A stretch of 64,000 nucleotides of DNA. It comes from Plantago ovata (Eukaryota > Streptophyta > Magnoliopsida > Lamiales > Plantaginaceae). Below are positions 11,341-23,349 of this stretch, piece by piece. Under the pieces are notes generated by a model that did no database searches, had not been told where the DNA came from, and saw only the letters and a list, made by a program, of their open reading frames with translations. The stretch lies in NCBI GenBank assembly GCA_028274465.1, contig CM051455.1, positions 102,670,942-102,734,941 on the forward strand, in the 5' to 3' direction. A program made the translations under genes and the position numbers. Each line of letters opens with the position of its first letter. The stretch's first letter is position 1.

Positions 11341-12140
11341 GGGTTTTTTAAGTTTACAGAGTGATGAGGGTAAAGATCGTTTCAAGGCCTACTCCACCAT
11401 CTCTCAATCCGTGGGGGCGTACGGTTTGAGTATTTGATGGGCGGGACTCAGGTACCTACAGTGAACGGGGGGAGAATTAAGGGAGGGGAGTGGAAGACGG
11501 TCTACCTTAGTTAAGCCGTGCTTCCGTTTAAGGTTGATAGGAATAATAGAGACATGATTGTAGTGTGTCTGAATGTGTCGAGCATAATAAATGGAGACAT
11601 ATATATATATATAGAGGATACGAAGTGGGTCCCATTGCAAGAGCATGTTTCTTTTGTCCGGACCATACGACATACGGGTCAGTACGATGTATTATGTCCC
11701 CATCCTTCGAGGGGGGGGGGTCCTTTGTCTAACGCTTTCGAGGGCTTGGCGCGTAAGGCGTGGTTACCCTTGTCCATTCTGAGGGATATATGACTACCAC
11801 TGTCTCTTTCGAAGGGGGTCGCGTGGACATGGTCTATGATGTACAGACGGGGGTCCGACGTAGCGGTCCTCTTTTCCCCATATCATGAGTCTCCCAAATT
11901 TCGATAGACGAATATTCGACTATCGGAATTTCAAGATAATGCTCTCTTCGGAGGACGCTTCTACAAAAGGAAAAGGGGGGGGGGGTGAAAACTTTGGTCA
12001 CCTATTTTTCGGCAGGGAGTAGGGGCGAAAGGAGTCGTTGGCCCGCTCGTATTTCTCCGCGTGTCGTGTGAGGATCGGTCGTGTTGTAGATGCTTCTTGG
12101 GCGTCGTGGCCCCATTTATGAGGGGTAGTAAATGAAGTCT
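11341..12140 (-). repeat. Possible 3' LTR region of the Tat-type element
   Basis: GC content and CTTCGA/TCGAAGG-rich text change abruptly here and match the neighbouring Tat-type element. Since the element runs on the minus strand, its 3' LTR should lie at this end. No second LTR copy exists in the window, so borders cannot be set. Poly-G runs near 11710 and 11977 may be assembly-sensitive. Confidence 0.35.
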
Positions 12141-12215
12141 TTCAACTTATCTTTTCCTCTTTATTCCTCCTCTTCACTTTCTCCCTTACTCTTTTCTTCC
12201 TTTTTTTAGATTTCC
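12141..12215 (-). promoter_or_regulatory. Candidate polypurine tract, or promoter pyrimidine tract of the antisense ORF
   Basis: This stretch is almost pure C/T on the plus strand, so almost pure purine on the minus strand. That fits a polypurine tract just upstream of a minus-strand 3' LTR. It could equally be the pyrimidine-rich leader of the plus-strand ORF that follows. Confidence 0.35.
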
Positions 12216-12599
12216 TCTGTTCGTCGGCCAACATCCGTCCGTCTTCCGTCTGCCGGTTTTTCTTCAGGCTTCTAGATCGCTGTGCTTTTTATCTCAGTAA
12301 GTTCTCTGGTTTTAACTCTTTAACTTTCTTCTCTTCTCTTTCTCGCATTTATCTGATATTTTGTCCTTTGCCGGATTTTCCGTTGCTTCCAGTCGGTTCG
12401 TTCCCGGAATAGTTCCCGGATCTCGTTGCTTGTCGCACGTCGTCTTGCAAACAGGTACTCCTCGGTCTCTCTCTGGTTGTTTTTTTTTCTTTTTGGTTTT
12501 TCCGTTTGTTTCTTTTCCGGATTCCGTTGACATTTTTCGGTGCGTTTTTCGTCTGTGTCGTTTCCCTTGTGTTTGAATGGCATTGATTTTTCAAAATTG

Positions 12600-15120
12600 A
12601 GGTGTGGTTTAGGGTCTTTTGGTCAATTTCGCTCAAAAGTCTGCTCGAAATCGTGTTTATTGGTTCCGGGTTGGGGTTCCTACTGATGTTTCTTTCGTAT
12701 TTGGTAGTGGTACCTCCAGTATATCGAAACACGTCATTGACCAACCCGGTGCCGGTGGTGATTCGAAATTTTGTAACTCTGATTCTTTTAGTGTACATAG
12801 GCCCTCTCCTGCCTTAGGTAGTGATACTGGACCTCCTTTCCCCTCTGATTCGTGGGAGTTTTTGACTTCGAATCAGGTTTTGAAGGGTAGGGTGGCTTCA
12901 GTTTTTAAGATTTCTACCAAGATTGCTCGACCTAGTTCTTCGACCTGGGTATTGAGGAGTCATACCCGTCGTTCCGATATGGCCCAAGCTGGTGGTGAGG
13001 ATCTTGTTGAGGTTGCGGCCGGTGGGGTCGAAGTGGCCGCTATCCCTACCGAAAATAACACGGACCAAAAGCTTTCGACCGATTGTAGTTCGATAAGGCC
13101 CAAGGATATTGAAAATATCCATCATAGGTACGACATACCTGTCGATTATGAAGTTATCATTCCCGGGGATGGGGATAAGATGTATAGTCCCCCGGTCGGC
13201 TGTGTAGCGATTACTCTCCAATCTCTGGAACACGGCTTGCGCTTCCCTATTAGTGCGGACATTTCGAGGATTCTGACTACACTTGGGGTTCTTGATATGT
13301 TTTTGTGTTTGGTGTGATTCGGTGGGTCGAAAGGTCACCCCTTTTAATTTTATTCATTTTTCTCTATTAATGCTAGTGCTGCCGGTGGGTGCTTCTTTTA
13401 CTTCTCTCTCATCCCCTCTTTCGAGATCTTTTCCAAGTTCCAGTCCTCTCATGGGGCTGGATATAAGATGCTCTATGTGTATGTGCGTATGCCTCGAAAG
13501 AAGGATGGGAGTCCGGGGGTTGTTCCGACCCCGCGACTTTGGAGGCGACCATGGCCTGTTCCTTGTGTGGAGGATAAGGATCGAAGTGAATCGTGGAATA
13601 AATACAGGAACCTTCCCCTTGGTCAGCGGATCAATCCCTATAGCCTTCTGGTCGAGCCGATCCTTTTCTTAGGGAATATTTCGAGTGTTGAGACGGGGGC
13701 TACGGTGATCCGCGGCTTGGGTATGTCAAGTCTGTTTTTGTGTTTTATTTTGTCTTCTTTTTATTTACTTCGAACCTCTTAACTGACACCCCCTGTTTAT
13801 TTCGTAGAGTACTGGATGAAGCTATCTGCAGAATTTCTGAATCGCAGGGCCCTGAAAGGTAGTTGAAGGCTTCCCAACCGTCGAAGTTCAATAAGGACAA
13901 GCCCGTGGATATCTCAAAAATCGTTGATCCCAGTCAATTCCCGTCCATTCAGACTGGTGCTGGGGCCGCTCCTCAGCAAGGCGAGGGTGCTTCCGGGTCT
14001 GGCGTAATTCGAACAAGCCCACAGGTGTCTCAGCCCCAACAACCCACTCCTGGTCGGCAAGTCGAGGGGTCGGGGGATACCCACCTCTCTGGGGGTAAGA
14101 CTTCCCGCCGGCTCGAAACGGAGCAACATTCTGCTTCGTAAACCCCCAGAAGAGGAGTCGTCGAGAGTATATCCAGCTGAATTCACAGGATGGATCGGAA
14201 GATACTGGGGCTCTGTAGATCCCCCCCTCTTCCACTGTTGGGGCTGAATCAACCTTGCCATGAATATTCCTTCTTGCGCGGAAATGAGCACGTTGCCCTG
14301 GGGTGGAGGGAACTTTTGGCTTCGAAGGTCGATCAGATGGAGCTGAACCGTCTTTCTGACGCGGAGTTAGGATGAAAGAGGCCACCTTGCAGATGCAGGT
14401 ACGTCTTGTAATGTTGTATACCCTTCACCTTTTCTTTCGGTCCCTCCTTTTACATTTCGATCCCCCCTTGCAGCTGATGTCTGTTGCTAAGAATATCGGC
14501 AACCGTTTGGATAAGAAGTCTACCCTCTCCGGGAGTTTCGAGGGTAAGTATAAGGAGGAGAAAAAGAAGCGCCAGAAGGCTCAGGAAAAGTTGGTGGCGG
14601 CGAACCGGGAAGTGGAACGTTTGACCAAGGAACTGGCGAAACCTCAGGGGAGGGAGCCGCTCGGGCGGAGGCCTTGGCCAAGTCTGAAGAAGTGAAGGCT
14701 CAGTTGGAGGGCGAAGTGGAATGGTTGAGCAAGGAAAGGGGTGGTTTCGAGACAGCCCTCCGCAAGACTCGCGAGGAGCTGGCTCGAAAGGGAAAGTTTT
14801 TTAGGGTTAATGTCGTACGTGATTTCACGGGGTCGCAATCACTTGAGTACTGGTTGAGTAAAAGGATGGCGAACATGGCGGTAGATACCAAAAATAAGGT
14901 GGTGACTCAGTTGAAGTTCCGAAAGCATCTTCCCGAGGCCTTGATGATGACAAGGAGATAGATCTTTTGATGGGTGGGAACTTCGAGTCCCTGGAGGGTG
15001 TCGAAATGGCTGATGTTTTTGACGGTGCTCCTCAATTGACCGAAGAGGAAAGTTTCACCCTTTTGCAGAAAGAGGAATTTTTCCATGTGGCTCACCCCGA
15101 TGAGGCCCCCTCGACGGTTT
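12600..15120 (+). pseudogene. Antisense extra ORF of a Tat/Retand-type retrotransposon, decayed
   Basis: Plus-strand fragments in shifting frames together look like one broken gene. Part 1 (about 12960-13290) has DIENIHHRYDIP, YEVIIPGDGDKMYSPPVGC and LEHGLRFPIS, which resemble the 'putative gypsy type transposon' domain (Pfam PF04195 style). Part 2 (about 13460-13720) has GYKMLYVYVRMPRKKDGSPG. Part 3 (13860-14140) is Pro/Gln/Ser-rich, and part 4 (about 14480-14800) is a Lys/Glu-rich coiled coil. Several frameshifts separate the parts. It lies antisense to pol, between pol and the presumed 3' LTR, which is where Tat-lineage elements such as Retand carry an additional ORF. Its role is unknown. 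Family membership is inferred from memory of motif style. Confidence 0.6.
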
Positions 15121-15611
15121 TTTCCCCCTTGGTCCCTTCCTTCGTACCTGAGTTGTGTTCTCTAGGTAACTTGGGTCTCCTTTCCGTAGGGATTACCTTG
15201 AGGGACCTTTCATACTGGGACTTCGAATCTTTGTGGGATTACTTCAACTATCAGGGCGATGAGGAGGACACGGCTCAGAGCAGTGATCCAGTCCAGAGGA
15301 GCAGAATCCTTGAAGAAGGCCCCTTTTGGTTTCTTTTGACGAAGGCTCGGTATGCCGGGTGGAAATGTAACTTTGAAAAAATTTCGATTATTATTTGTGT
15401 ATTTGTTTTGGATATTTAGAACTATTAAGTTCTCCGGAGGGGATTCGTCGAGGGGCCACCTGTAAGTTTTTGATGGCCTATTCGAATCCCTTTATTGAGA
15501 TGGGTTGTGTCCCTTGCCTTCTTTTGTTTAGGAATTCGTACTTTTGAGATTTATGAAATTCTAATTGGTATCTTCGCTTTACATTCTGTTTTTTTCTTTG
15601 TTGACGCTTTA
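15121..15611. other. 3' part of the antisense ORF region, no gene supported
   Basis: Open frame continues on the plus strand to about 15419 (SVGITLRDLSYWDFES...) without a recognised domain. It may be the C-terminal or 3' untranslated part of the antisense ORF. Confidence 0.4.
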
Positions 15612-15786
15612 ATCCGTCATCGACAAATACACGTCGTGATATGACCCCCTCCGTCGAAAAGGGTTATCCGCCGTGTGCCTTGGTAACCGTCGAAAAAAGA
15701 ATCCGTCGACAAGTACACGTCGTGGTATGACCCCCTCCGTCGAAAAGGGTTATCCGTCGCGTGCCTTATTAACCGTCGAAAAAAGG
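15612..15786. repeat. Tandem duplication, two units of about 87 bp, in the Tat element
   Basis: Units 15612-15700 and 15701-15786 share ATCCGTC, TACACGTCGT, ATATGACCCCCTCCGTCG and GTCGAAAAAAG blocks. They lie between pol and the antisense ORF, a region known to be prone to tandem repeats in Tat/Ogre-type elements. Confidence 0.8.
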
Positions 15787-16123
15787 TGGTTTGGATTTTT
15801 CTAAGTAATTATGTTTCCGAGTGCATATTTTGACGAGGTATAATCCGTCGATTATCCTAGTGAAATTGCTAAACTCTCATCTCAAGAACATTTGTTTCGA
15901 GGTTGGAAAATGCATCGAAAGATTTCATCCCGTCGAGGTGACATCTTTTCGAGCAAACTCCAAAGTGTTCTAGACGGAGAGGATACTTCGAGCCTTCAAT
16001 GGTCTTCCGTCGAAGGCCGAATTGGAAAGTCGAGTTCTATCTCCTTTTGGCCGTGAATTTTTTAAGACTTAGAACTTGGGCATATCCATTCATAACATTG
16101 GTTTACCCCCCCCCCCCCTTCAT

Positions 16124-16281
16124 TGACGATCCTCGTGGGGTGGTTTGATAGGGAGGGTGCTTACAAAAACCGATCCCCCTCTAAGTGACGACCCTCGTGG
16201 GGTGGTTTGTTAGGAGGGGGGGTGCTTACAACAACTAACCCTCAGTGACGACCCACGTGGGGTGGTTTGATAAGGGGTCTA
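16124..16281. repeat. Tandem triplication, units of about 60 bp, in the Tat element
   Basis: Units start at 16124, 16186 and 16246, each with TGACGA(C/T)CC(T/A)CGTGGGGTGG followed by TTTG(A/T)TA and a GGGTGCTTACAA-like block. The third unit is partial. A long C run precedes the first unit. Confidence 0.8.
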
Positions 16282-16350
16282 CAAAATGTGAACAAAAGTT
16301 GATTCTCTGGTGGCTCTTTACGCGTAGTATCTTCTCAAGTTGTGGATGTT

Positions 16351-17534
16351 CTAGGGTCGCTGTAGAGCGTGGCCCTCCATGTCTTCCAGTCTGCATGAGC
16401 CCCCCGACAGGACCTCTGTCACTCGAAACGGGCCTTTCCAAGGCTCCTGGAATTTTCCCACCTTTTCAAGGATGTCTGTTTTTCGTAGTACTAAGTCTCC
16501 TACGTTTAAGTCCCGTCGAACCAAGTTTTTATTGTAGGCCTTTGTCATTAGGGCTTGGTATCTTAAGATCCTGATTCGGGTCTTCTCTCTTTTGGCATCG
16601 AGTAGATCTAATTCCAAGGCTCGAGCCTCTTCGTTTCGGGTTGGGTCGTACTCTCTGACTCTGAAGGTTTCGACGGCTACTTCGCAGGGGATGACCGCCT
16701 CAGATCCGTATACCATGCAGACGGAGTTTCTTGAATGGCCGTCCTTTGAGTTGTTCGATAGGTCCATAGCACTCCGTGGAGTTCGTCTGCCCAATCGGCC
16801 TTGGACTTCCCTAGTCGCTTTTCGAGATTGTGGATTATGGTTCGATTGGTGACTCTGTCATTCCGTTGGCTTGGGGGTGTTCCACAGACGTAAAACTCTG
16901 TTTGATGCCTAGCTCTGCGCACCATGCTCGGATCTTCTTTCCGGTGAACTGGGTTCCGTTATCTGATGTGATAATTCGAGGGAGGCCGAATCGGCAAATG
17001 ATGTTTCTCCAGATAAAGTTCTTCACCACTTCTTCCGTGATCCTGCCTACCACCTCGGCTTCGACCCACTTGGAGAAATATTCGACTGCCACAATGAGGA
17101 ATTTCTTTTGATTGGTGGAAGTAAAGTTTCCCGACTATGTCTATCCCCCATCTATCGAAAGGGCACAAAATGGGGATGGGCGTCATGGGTTCCCCGGGGG
17201 CGTTGCTATTTCGGGCGAATCTTTGGCACTCATCGTATTTCCTGAATCTTGCTTTCGAGTCCTTGATGATGTTCGGCCAATAGAACCCTTATCGCCTTAT
17301 TTTTTGTGCTAGGGCTCTTCCTTCGGAGTCGTTCCCGCAGCTTCCTCCATGTACTTCTTCTAGGATCGTTTGGGATTCTTCCTTGTTGACGCACTTTAAG
17401 TGGGGGCTGTCCGCTGATCGCTTGTATAAATTCGAACCATCCCATAGGAAATACTGCGCCCTACGTCGAAGCCTTCGAGCCGTTGCTTTATCCGTGGGTA
17501 CGACCCCTTGCTTGTAGAGCTTGATGTCTGTCAA
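16351..17534 (-). pseudogene. Tat-type gypsy integrase region, frameshifted
   Basis: Fragments in several frames follow the order of an integrase. The zinc-binding leader region (YFLWDGSNLYKR, LKCVNKEE) is near 17460-17350. The first catalytic Asp region (WGIDIVGK) is near 17140, and the second Asp region (IITSDNGTQFTGKK) near 16960. The third block (HPQANGMTES, around 16860) keeps a Glu in an altered context. C-terminal text runs from VYGSEAVIPCEV to VLRKTDILEKVGKFQEPWKGPF. Shifts between the frames and lost blocks show it is non-functional. Lower coordinates (16235-16350) complete the C-terminus. Confidence 0.85.
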
Positions 17535-17585
17535 CTATTCAGCGTCATCTAAGGTATTTACTTCGAGGCCTCTTTGTCTCTTGAG

Positions 17586-18048
17586 CTATGTTTAAGATCG
17601 GGTTGACCCGGTTTAACCGGTAATCGGTGCCCTTCGCGAGAAACAACAAAATCTCGGGAAAATCTCGGAACCCGGGATTTTTTCGAGATTTTGGCCAGTT
17701 AATCCGGGGCAATCCGGATTTTTTAAATATTTTTTTTTTTTAAAAAGAGGGATCGACTTGCAATGGCACCCAAATTCCCATTATTTTTATTTCATTCCTT
17801 AAATAAATTTACAAATTGCAATCACCTCCCCACTTATTCCAACATTATTTTCAGAAGATTATATAAATTGAAAATATGAAGTATAAATCAAGATTATAAA
17901 GTATTATTCTGAATTTTAATATATTATTATTAGTTATCTATAATTACATATTTATGACGTCATCCGAGTCAACCCTCCGAGATGACCCGGGTTAACCCTT
18001 CTCAGGAGATCGTCCGAGATGATCTCCGAGACGAGATCTTAAACATAG
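17586..18048. mobile_element. hAT-like non-autonomous element (463 bp) inserted in Tat pol
   Basis: Perfect 14-bp terminal inverted repeats, CTATGTTTAAGATC at the left and its reverse complement at the right, are flanked by the 8-bp TSD CTCTTGAG (17578-17585 and 18049-18056). Subterminal regions are GC-rich with repeated GACCCGG/GATCTCCGAG motifs, and the middle is AT-rich. The 8-bp TSD points to hAT. It interrupts the Tat element between RNase H and integrase. Confidence 0.85.
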
Positions 18049-18163
18049 CTCTTGAGTCTATTGTCCCCAATTGTTGGTCGTTGGACCGTCATTAGGGTGA
18101 CATGTGGGCAAAGATGACGATAGTGGGGGGTTTCAATGGTGGTGATTCGCTCTTCACAAATCA

Positions 18164-18715
18164 CTATTGGGGGGGGGGGGGAAAGAGAAAAGAGGGGGGG
18201 GGGGGCGGAACGAGGCGTACCTGTTGGGTAGCTATTGCTTGGGAAGAGCTTCCGAACCTTGCTAAACCGTCTGCGACTTTGTTAAGTGATCGAGGTATTT
18301 GTGATATCTCGACGCTTCCAAACTTTGAGACCATCTTTTTGCGTTCTGCCAAATAGAGCTTCATAGGTTCATCCTTAGCTTCGAACGCGCCCATGTGTTG
18401 CTGGGCCACCAATTGTGAATCGGTGCGCAAATGCACATGCTTCGCCCCCCCTTCGAGCGAGAGTTGGAGGCCTATGAGGACGGCCTCATACTCGGCCTCG
18501 TTGTTTGTAGCTGGGAAGGCTAGGCGAATCGTGAAGTCTAACTCCGTCCCTATAGGGTCGGTCATGTGGATGCCTACCCCTTCTTGTCCTCGAGTGGAAG
18601 ACCCATCGACGTACACTTCCCACCTAGGTTCTAGATTTTCTCCCTTGAGAGATTCTTCAAGTGTGAATACCTGGTATGTTTCATCTTTGGCCCCCAAGAA
18701 AAAGTCCGCCACCAC
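18164..18715 (-). pseudogene. Second RNase H domain (archaeal-like type) of the Tat element
   Basis: A minus-strand frame with WEVYVDGSSTRGQEGVGI, NNEAEYEAVLIGL and LRTDSQLVAQQ shows the D-E-D arrangement of an RNase H fold. It follows the ordinary RT-linked RNase H. A second RNase H of this kind is the hallmark of the Tat lineage of plant Ty3/gypsy elements. An in-frame stop at about 18720 separates it from the upstream part. Poly-G runs at about 18166-18204 disturb its end. Confidence 0.85.
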
Positions 18716-18721
18716 TTGAGC

Positions 18722-19185
18722 CTATTTTGACCGGGGTGCTTGGAATTCGATGGCATGCTCCATGAGTTCGATAGACCACTTAACCAATCTTCCTGATAGG
18801 TCGGGTTTTCCTAGGATTCTTTTGAGGGGTTGTGAGGTGAGGACCACCACCTCGTGTGCCTGGAAATAGGGTCGAAGTCGTCTCGACGCGAGCACTACGC
18901 AGTAGGCGAGTTTTTCTATCTCTAGGTAGTTTATCTCCACCTTGGTGAGGACCTTGCTTAGGTAGTAGATGGGCTGGTGGAGATTATCTTCGATCCTGGC
19001 TAATACTGAGCTGCCACTTCCTTGGAAATCGCGACATGAAGGTAGAGCACGTCCCCCTCCTTTGGTTTGGAGAGTAGGGGGGGTCGTGCTAAATGGTCCT
19101 TGAGGTCCAAAAAGGCTTTCTCGCTATCTTCCTCCCACTCGAAATTTTTGTTATTCCTCACGACTTTGAAGAAAGGGAGGCTCAA
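18722..19185 (-). pseudogene. RT-linked RNase H region of the Tat element
   Basis: Two frames carry FFKVVRNNKNFEWEEDSEKAF, LLSKPKEGDVLYLHVAIS, then INYLEIEKLAYCVVLASRRLRPYFQAHEVVVLT and GRLVKWSIELMEHAIEF. This is the usual gypsy RNase H between RT and the second RNase H. A stop after EVAAQY near 19000 breaks it. Confidence 0.85.
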
Positions 19186-19248
19186 TTCTCTCCCGATCTA
19201 GAGATGAAACGACTGAGGGCGATGATCCGGCCTACGAGTTTTTGGACT

Positions 19249-20013
19249 TCATTGATGTTTCTCGGGCTTGGGAAATCTAGTATGGCTTTTATCTTTTCGG
19301 GATTGGCTTCGATCCCCCTTTGGGTTACCATGTAGCCCAGAAACTTCCCCCCTTTGACTCCGAATGGGGCACTTGGCGGGGTTGAGTTTCATTCCGAACT
19401 TTCTCAAGATTTCGAAGCAGTTTCCCAAGTTCCGGACATGATCCTTGGCTTCGAGGCTTTTTACGAGCATGTCGTCGACGTACACTTCCATAGTTGAACT
19501 GATCTCCTCCTCGAACATCATGTTGACCAAACGCTGGTATGTTGCCCCTGCATTTCTCAGACCGAATGGCATAACTCGAAATGAGTACATGCCGGAGTGT
19601 GTGACGATGGCGGTCTTGTCAACGTCTTCTCGGGCCATGGGGACCTGGTAGTAGCCTTGGAAGGCGTCCATGAAGCTTAATCGTTCGGCCCCGGCAGTCG
19701 AATCGACTAGATGATCGATCCGAGGTAATGGATAGGGATCTCGAGGGCAGTGTTTGTTGAGGTCTGTGAAGTCGTTGCACATCCTCCATTTGCCTTTACC
19801 CTTACTAACGAGGATGACGTTACAAAGCCAATCGGAGAACTTCGTGGGCCTAATGTGTCCCGCTTTTAAGAGCTTTTCTATCTCTTCGTCTATTATCAAA
19901 TTCTTCTCCCGGCTGAAATTACTTTGCTTCTGGATGATTGGCTTGGCTTTGGGGTTGATATTGAGTCTATGAACCATGACATGGGGGCTAATAACTCGAA
20001 GATCAATGGTCAT
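19249..20013 (-). pseudogene. Reverse transcriptase of the Tat element
   Basis: The 254-residue frame has the RT blocks in order: GHIRPTKFSDWLCNVILVSKG, WRMCNDFTDLNKHCPRDPYP, LSFMDAFQGYYQVPM, FRVMPFGLRNAGATYQRLVN and the catalytic VYVDDMLVKS. The active-site aspartates are intact. The frame shifts after LNPAKC (about 19370) by a one-base indel and then loses homology. It would copy element RNA into cDNA, but the shift makes it non-functional. Confidence 0.92.
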
Positions 20014-20384
20014 GCGAAGACGTCCGAACTGTTCTTGAGGAAGAGGGAGAGGGCCATTTCGAGTTCCTCCGGTAGGTCAACAACAATTTTGGTGGTTCGT
20101 TGATCATCCCCTTCGAATAGTGGTAGATTCTTTATCTCGGAACAAGGGGCTAATCGATCCCCTTCAGACTGATTGATAGGGAAATCGAAGAGTTCTTCCC
20201 CTACGACCATACACTGTCATTTCGATGGGGCATTGCTTTCGACAGTTGTGTCGACGGGGTCGGGTCTCGGTGCCTCTAGGCGGGTTGATGCGCAGTAGCA
20301 TTCCCATGCCTCTTTCGGGTCTCCACATACTTCTCCTACCCCCTTCTCGGTTGGAAATTTTAACTTGAGATGATAGGTGGAAGC
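20010..20384 (-). pseudogene. Protease end and RT leader of the Tat element, truncated
   Basis: TYHLKLKFPTEKGVGEVCGD and KEAWECYCAS match the conserved stretch after the protease of Tat/Athila elements. Then come VVGEELFDFPIN and TKIVVDLPEELEMALSLFL before RT. The element is cut at 20384 by the Copia A LTR. Gag, the rest of protease and the 5' LTR are not in the window. Confidence 0.75.
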
Positions 20385-21059
20385 TGTTAGTAATTGTAGG
20401 AAATTACCTCTAAGGTTAAGGCAGCGGAATTCGAAAATTTTCCTACGTGGATCGTTAATTGAATGATTATTTAACATGCTCCATATATAAATAACTTACC
20501 CGTTATCCAGCTTCCAGCATCCATTATATAAATTTTTTCCTCAAAGAACAATTGATGATCTTCTAAAGAATCTGATTGAACTCAAAACAATTCTAAGCTG
20601 CCTACGTACCCTCAGGATCAAGTCAAACGTAGTTCAAATTTTTCGTTGATGAATTCTCCATGGATGCTAGGAAATCCATATTCAAATCTACATTAAGCAA
20701 AACAATAAATCTCAAAGATCATAATGAATGAGAATTAATCAAAGAAGAAACGAAAAGACACTACAAGAAAATAGCTTTTTAGCTACGGATCGCGAGCGAC
20801 GGAATCCATTCGTCGCTAAAATAGCGACGGATCGCTAAATTTAGCGACGGATGAAAAAATAGAGACGGATGAGCTTATCCGTCTCTAATTTAGCAACGGA
20901 TAAAATTAATCGTCGCTAAATTAGAGACGGATAAGCTCATCCGTCTCTAATTTAGGGACGGATAAACCTATCCGTTTCTAAATTTGTTGACCAAATTTTG
21001 AAATAATAATAAGAATAAGAATAAGGGAGAATAATAAAAGAGATCTAGATCGATCAGAT

Positions 21060-21385
21060 TTCTTCTCCCTTCTCTCTTACAATTTACCCTATCTTCCTCC
21101 TCCCACCACTCCATCTCCATCCACCAGAACCGACGCCACCGGTTCGTACCCGTCCCCTGCTCCGAATCCGTATGTTCAGTACGAAGATTTACGACTCGGT
21201 TTTGCTCCGTTTTGCGCCGCTCTGCCGGCGCCATTCGTGACCGTGTTCCCGATCTGCTCGTGCTCCGTCCGCTTCGTGCCTGTCCCGGCCCGGTCCCGAT
21301 CATGACGTCCGATCCCGATCTGTTCGAGCTCCGTCCCGCGCATGCCCGTCCTTGGCCGCTCCGTTCCCGATCCGTTGCCAAAGGT
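21060..21385 (+). other. GC-rich exon-like segment inside the CACTA element
   Basis: A C/T-rich leader (21060-21130) leads into GC-rich sequence with CCGTCC/CCGATC reiterations and a possible splice donor at GTAGTAGTC near 21384. An open frame covers 21212-21514 but shows no known domain. It could be a captured host exon or a non-coding first exon of an ancestral CACTA. Confidence 0.35.
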
Positions 21386-22079
21386 AGTAGTCTCGATCTC
21401 GTTTTTCTTTTCGATTTAGCATACATTATCCTTATCTTAATTAAAGTCGATATCTCTGTGTGCAATTGCAGCTTCATGTGTATTTGGTGTCAAAGATTTC
21501 TAGGACTTTGCTAATAGAGTAAAAATTTCAGACGTGGGTAATGTTATTGGTACATGTTATACTCTAAATTATTTTGTTATGCTAATCATCTTACTGCTGG
21601 AAGTTTATTCTATTAGTTATTCCAAAGTCCTATATTAGTTAGATCTATTGTTGCTAGCTAGTGGAGGTGTGGGTAATTTCTATTGATTGTATGCACTTTC
21701 TATTGATAGTACATGGAGGAGAAGTGATGCAACTAAAGGTTTTAGTGCACTGACATGGAGTTGGTTTTCCAAATCGCTTTTGTCAAATAGAGAAACTGGA
21801 AGCCTGGTGCTCATTGGCTCACTCTTGAGAGAAGGTATTATGCGTTAATAACTCTTGGTTAAAAACAACTTATATTATCTCCATTCTCATGTAATTCATG
21901 TATATGTTAGTTGATAAGTCCTCTATCTCCAATCAGAATTCTCATTAAGCCGGAGTATGCACATGAAAAACTTATCTGTATATCAAGTGTTCTATGCCAC
22001 ACACATTCAGTATAAGGTACATTGTGAAGTAGTAGCTAGTAGTACTACATTTTCTAAGTTTAATTATTTAGAAATGCTC

Positions 22080-23349
22080 TGATGAACGGAGATTTGTCGG
22101 GTCTCAATTCAGCAAATAAATTTGTTATTAAGCCAAAGGCAATCCACAACTACAACGAAAACCGTAGTGTAGCAGTAGAATGACTCGAGTGTCGTTCTCT
22201 CAGGACTATAACTAGCTTTATCAAATCTAATTTAGAATATAAAAACAGCAAACAGATAGCAGAGGGGTTTATAGCAGATAATGGAGATTGGTGATAGTAT
22301 GGTCCTTCTTAACATAACGGGTCGATAATCATGCATAAATTCCTCGGTCTTGCATAGAGATCTTTGAATCAATCTAGTGTCCTGTTGCAAATATTAAGCA
22401 CTACGAAGATAATTGGTCTGACAAGTCAATCACGATTGTCCTAATGTGTTCCGTAATTATTCAACACTACGAAGATAATTGGTCTGATGGTCGACAAGTG
22501 TCCAATTGTGCATAATAATTAATACAACATACGAGAATTTAGGTTGCAACTGGTCAACGAAATAAAGCAATGACACGGAGTATAATGCGCGATATAGCCA
22601 TTAGCATGATTATCTTCCCTTCGCTAAGAATTCACATACTACCACCAACGATAAGTTTAGCTACTCATAATAGGCATGCAATCAACAGAAATCATAGAAG
22701 AAAACATATTGAAAGATATATAAAATAAGTAGATTAAACTGTAAGATACAAGTTACCGAATGTTGTCAATCTCTGAAGAATTGCGATCCTACGAGCTCCA
22801 ATCCGCTATGAAAAAGTGTCCCCTAAGCTACAGAACTCCCAGGACAGGCCCTGGGAAGTTCCTACCTAAAACTATAGAGAGAGGTGAGAAAGTAGGTCTG
22901 GAAAGATATGATTTTCGGAGAAAAACTGAGCAACTATATATAGGCCCCGAAAAACTACGGGGCGGTTCGCACCAGCTCTCCGGCGGTTCGCCCCCCGGTT
23001 TTTTCGCGGAATTCCGCGTTTTCGACGCGTTTTTGGATTTCTTCCCCTTTTCGGACTCGGTTTTTGACTTCTAGTAGCCTCCTAACCTCCAGATTCGGCC
23101 CCTAGACTTCAAATCCCATCCGGAAACCTTCAGATACTCCAAATAGGCTTCTGTAACACCAATTCCTTGTCAACTTCAATATAATTGCCCGGAAATCTTC
23201 GAATTTCAACCAAAACCTGTAAAATAAAATCTAAAGGGAAACGTGACACTATTCTAATAAAATGCATTAAAATATAGCTAAATTAACATAGAGGATAGCT
23301 AAAATAGGTGAAAAAGACTCGAATGAAAGTGTAAAATACACATTCATCA
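22080..23349 (-). repeat. 3' LTR of the Athila-like element (1270 bp)
   Basis: Its 22555-23349 part aligns with 27504-28343. It ends with the TGATGAA/TTCATCA inverted termini. It carries a duplicated GGCGGTTCGC segment near 22968-22992 that the other copy lacks. Confidence 0.92.

Noticed and set aside
12312..12798. Lys/Arg-rich minus-strand frames
   Set aside because: They mirror pyrimidine-rich plus-strand leader and the antisense ORF; no domain seen.
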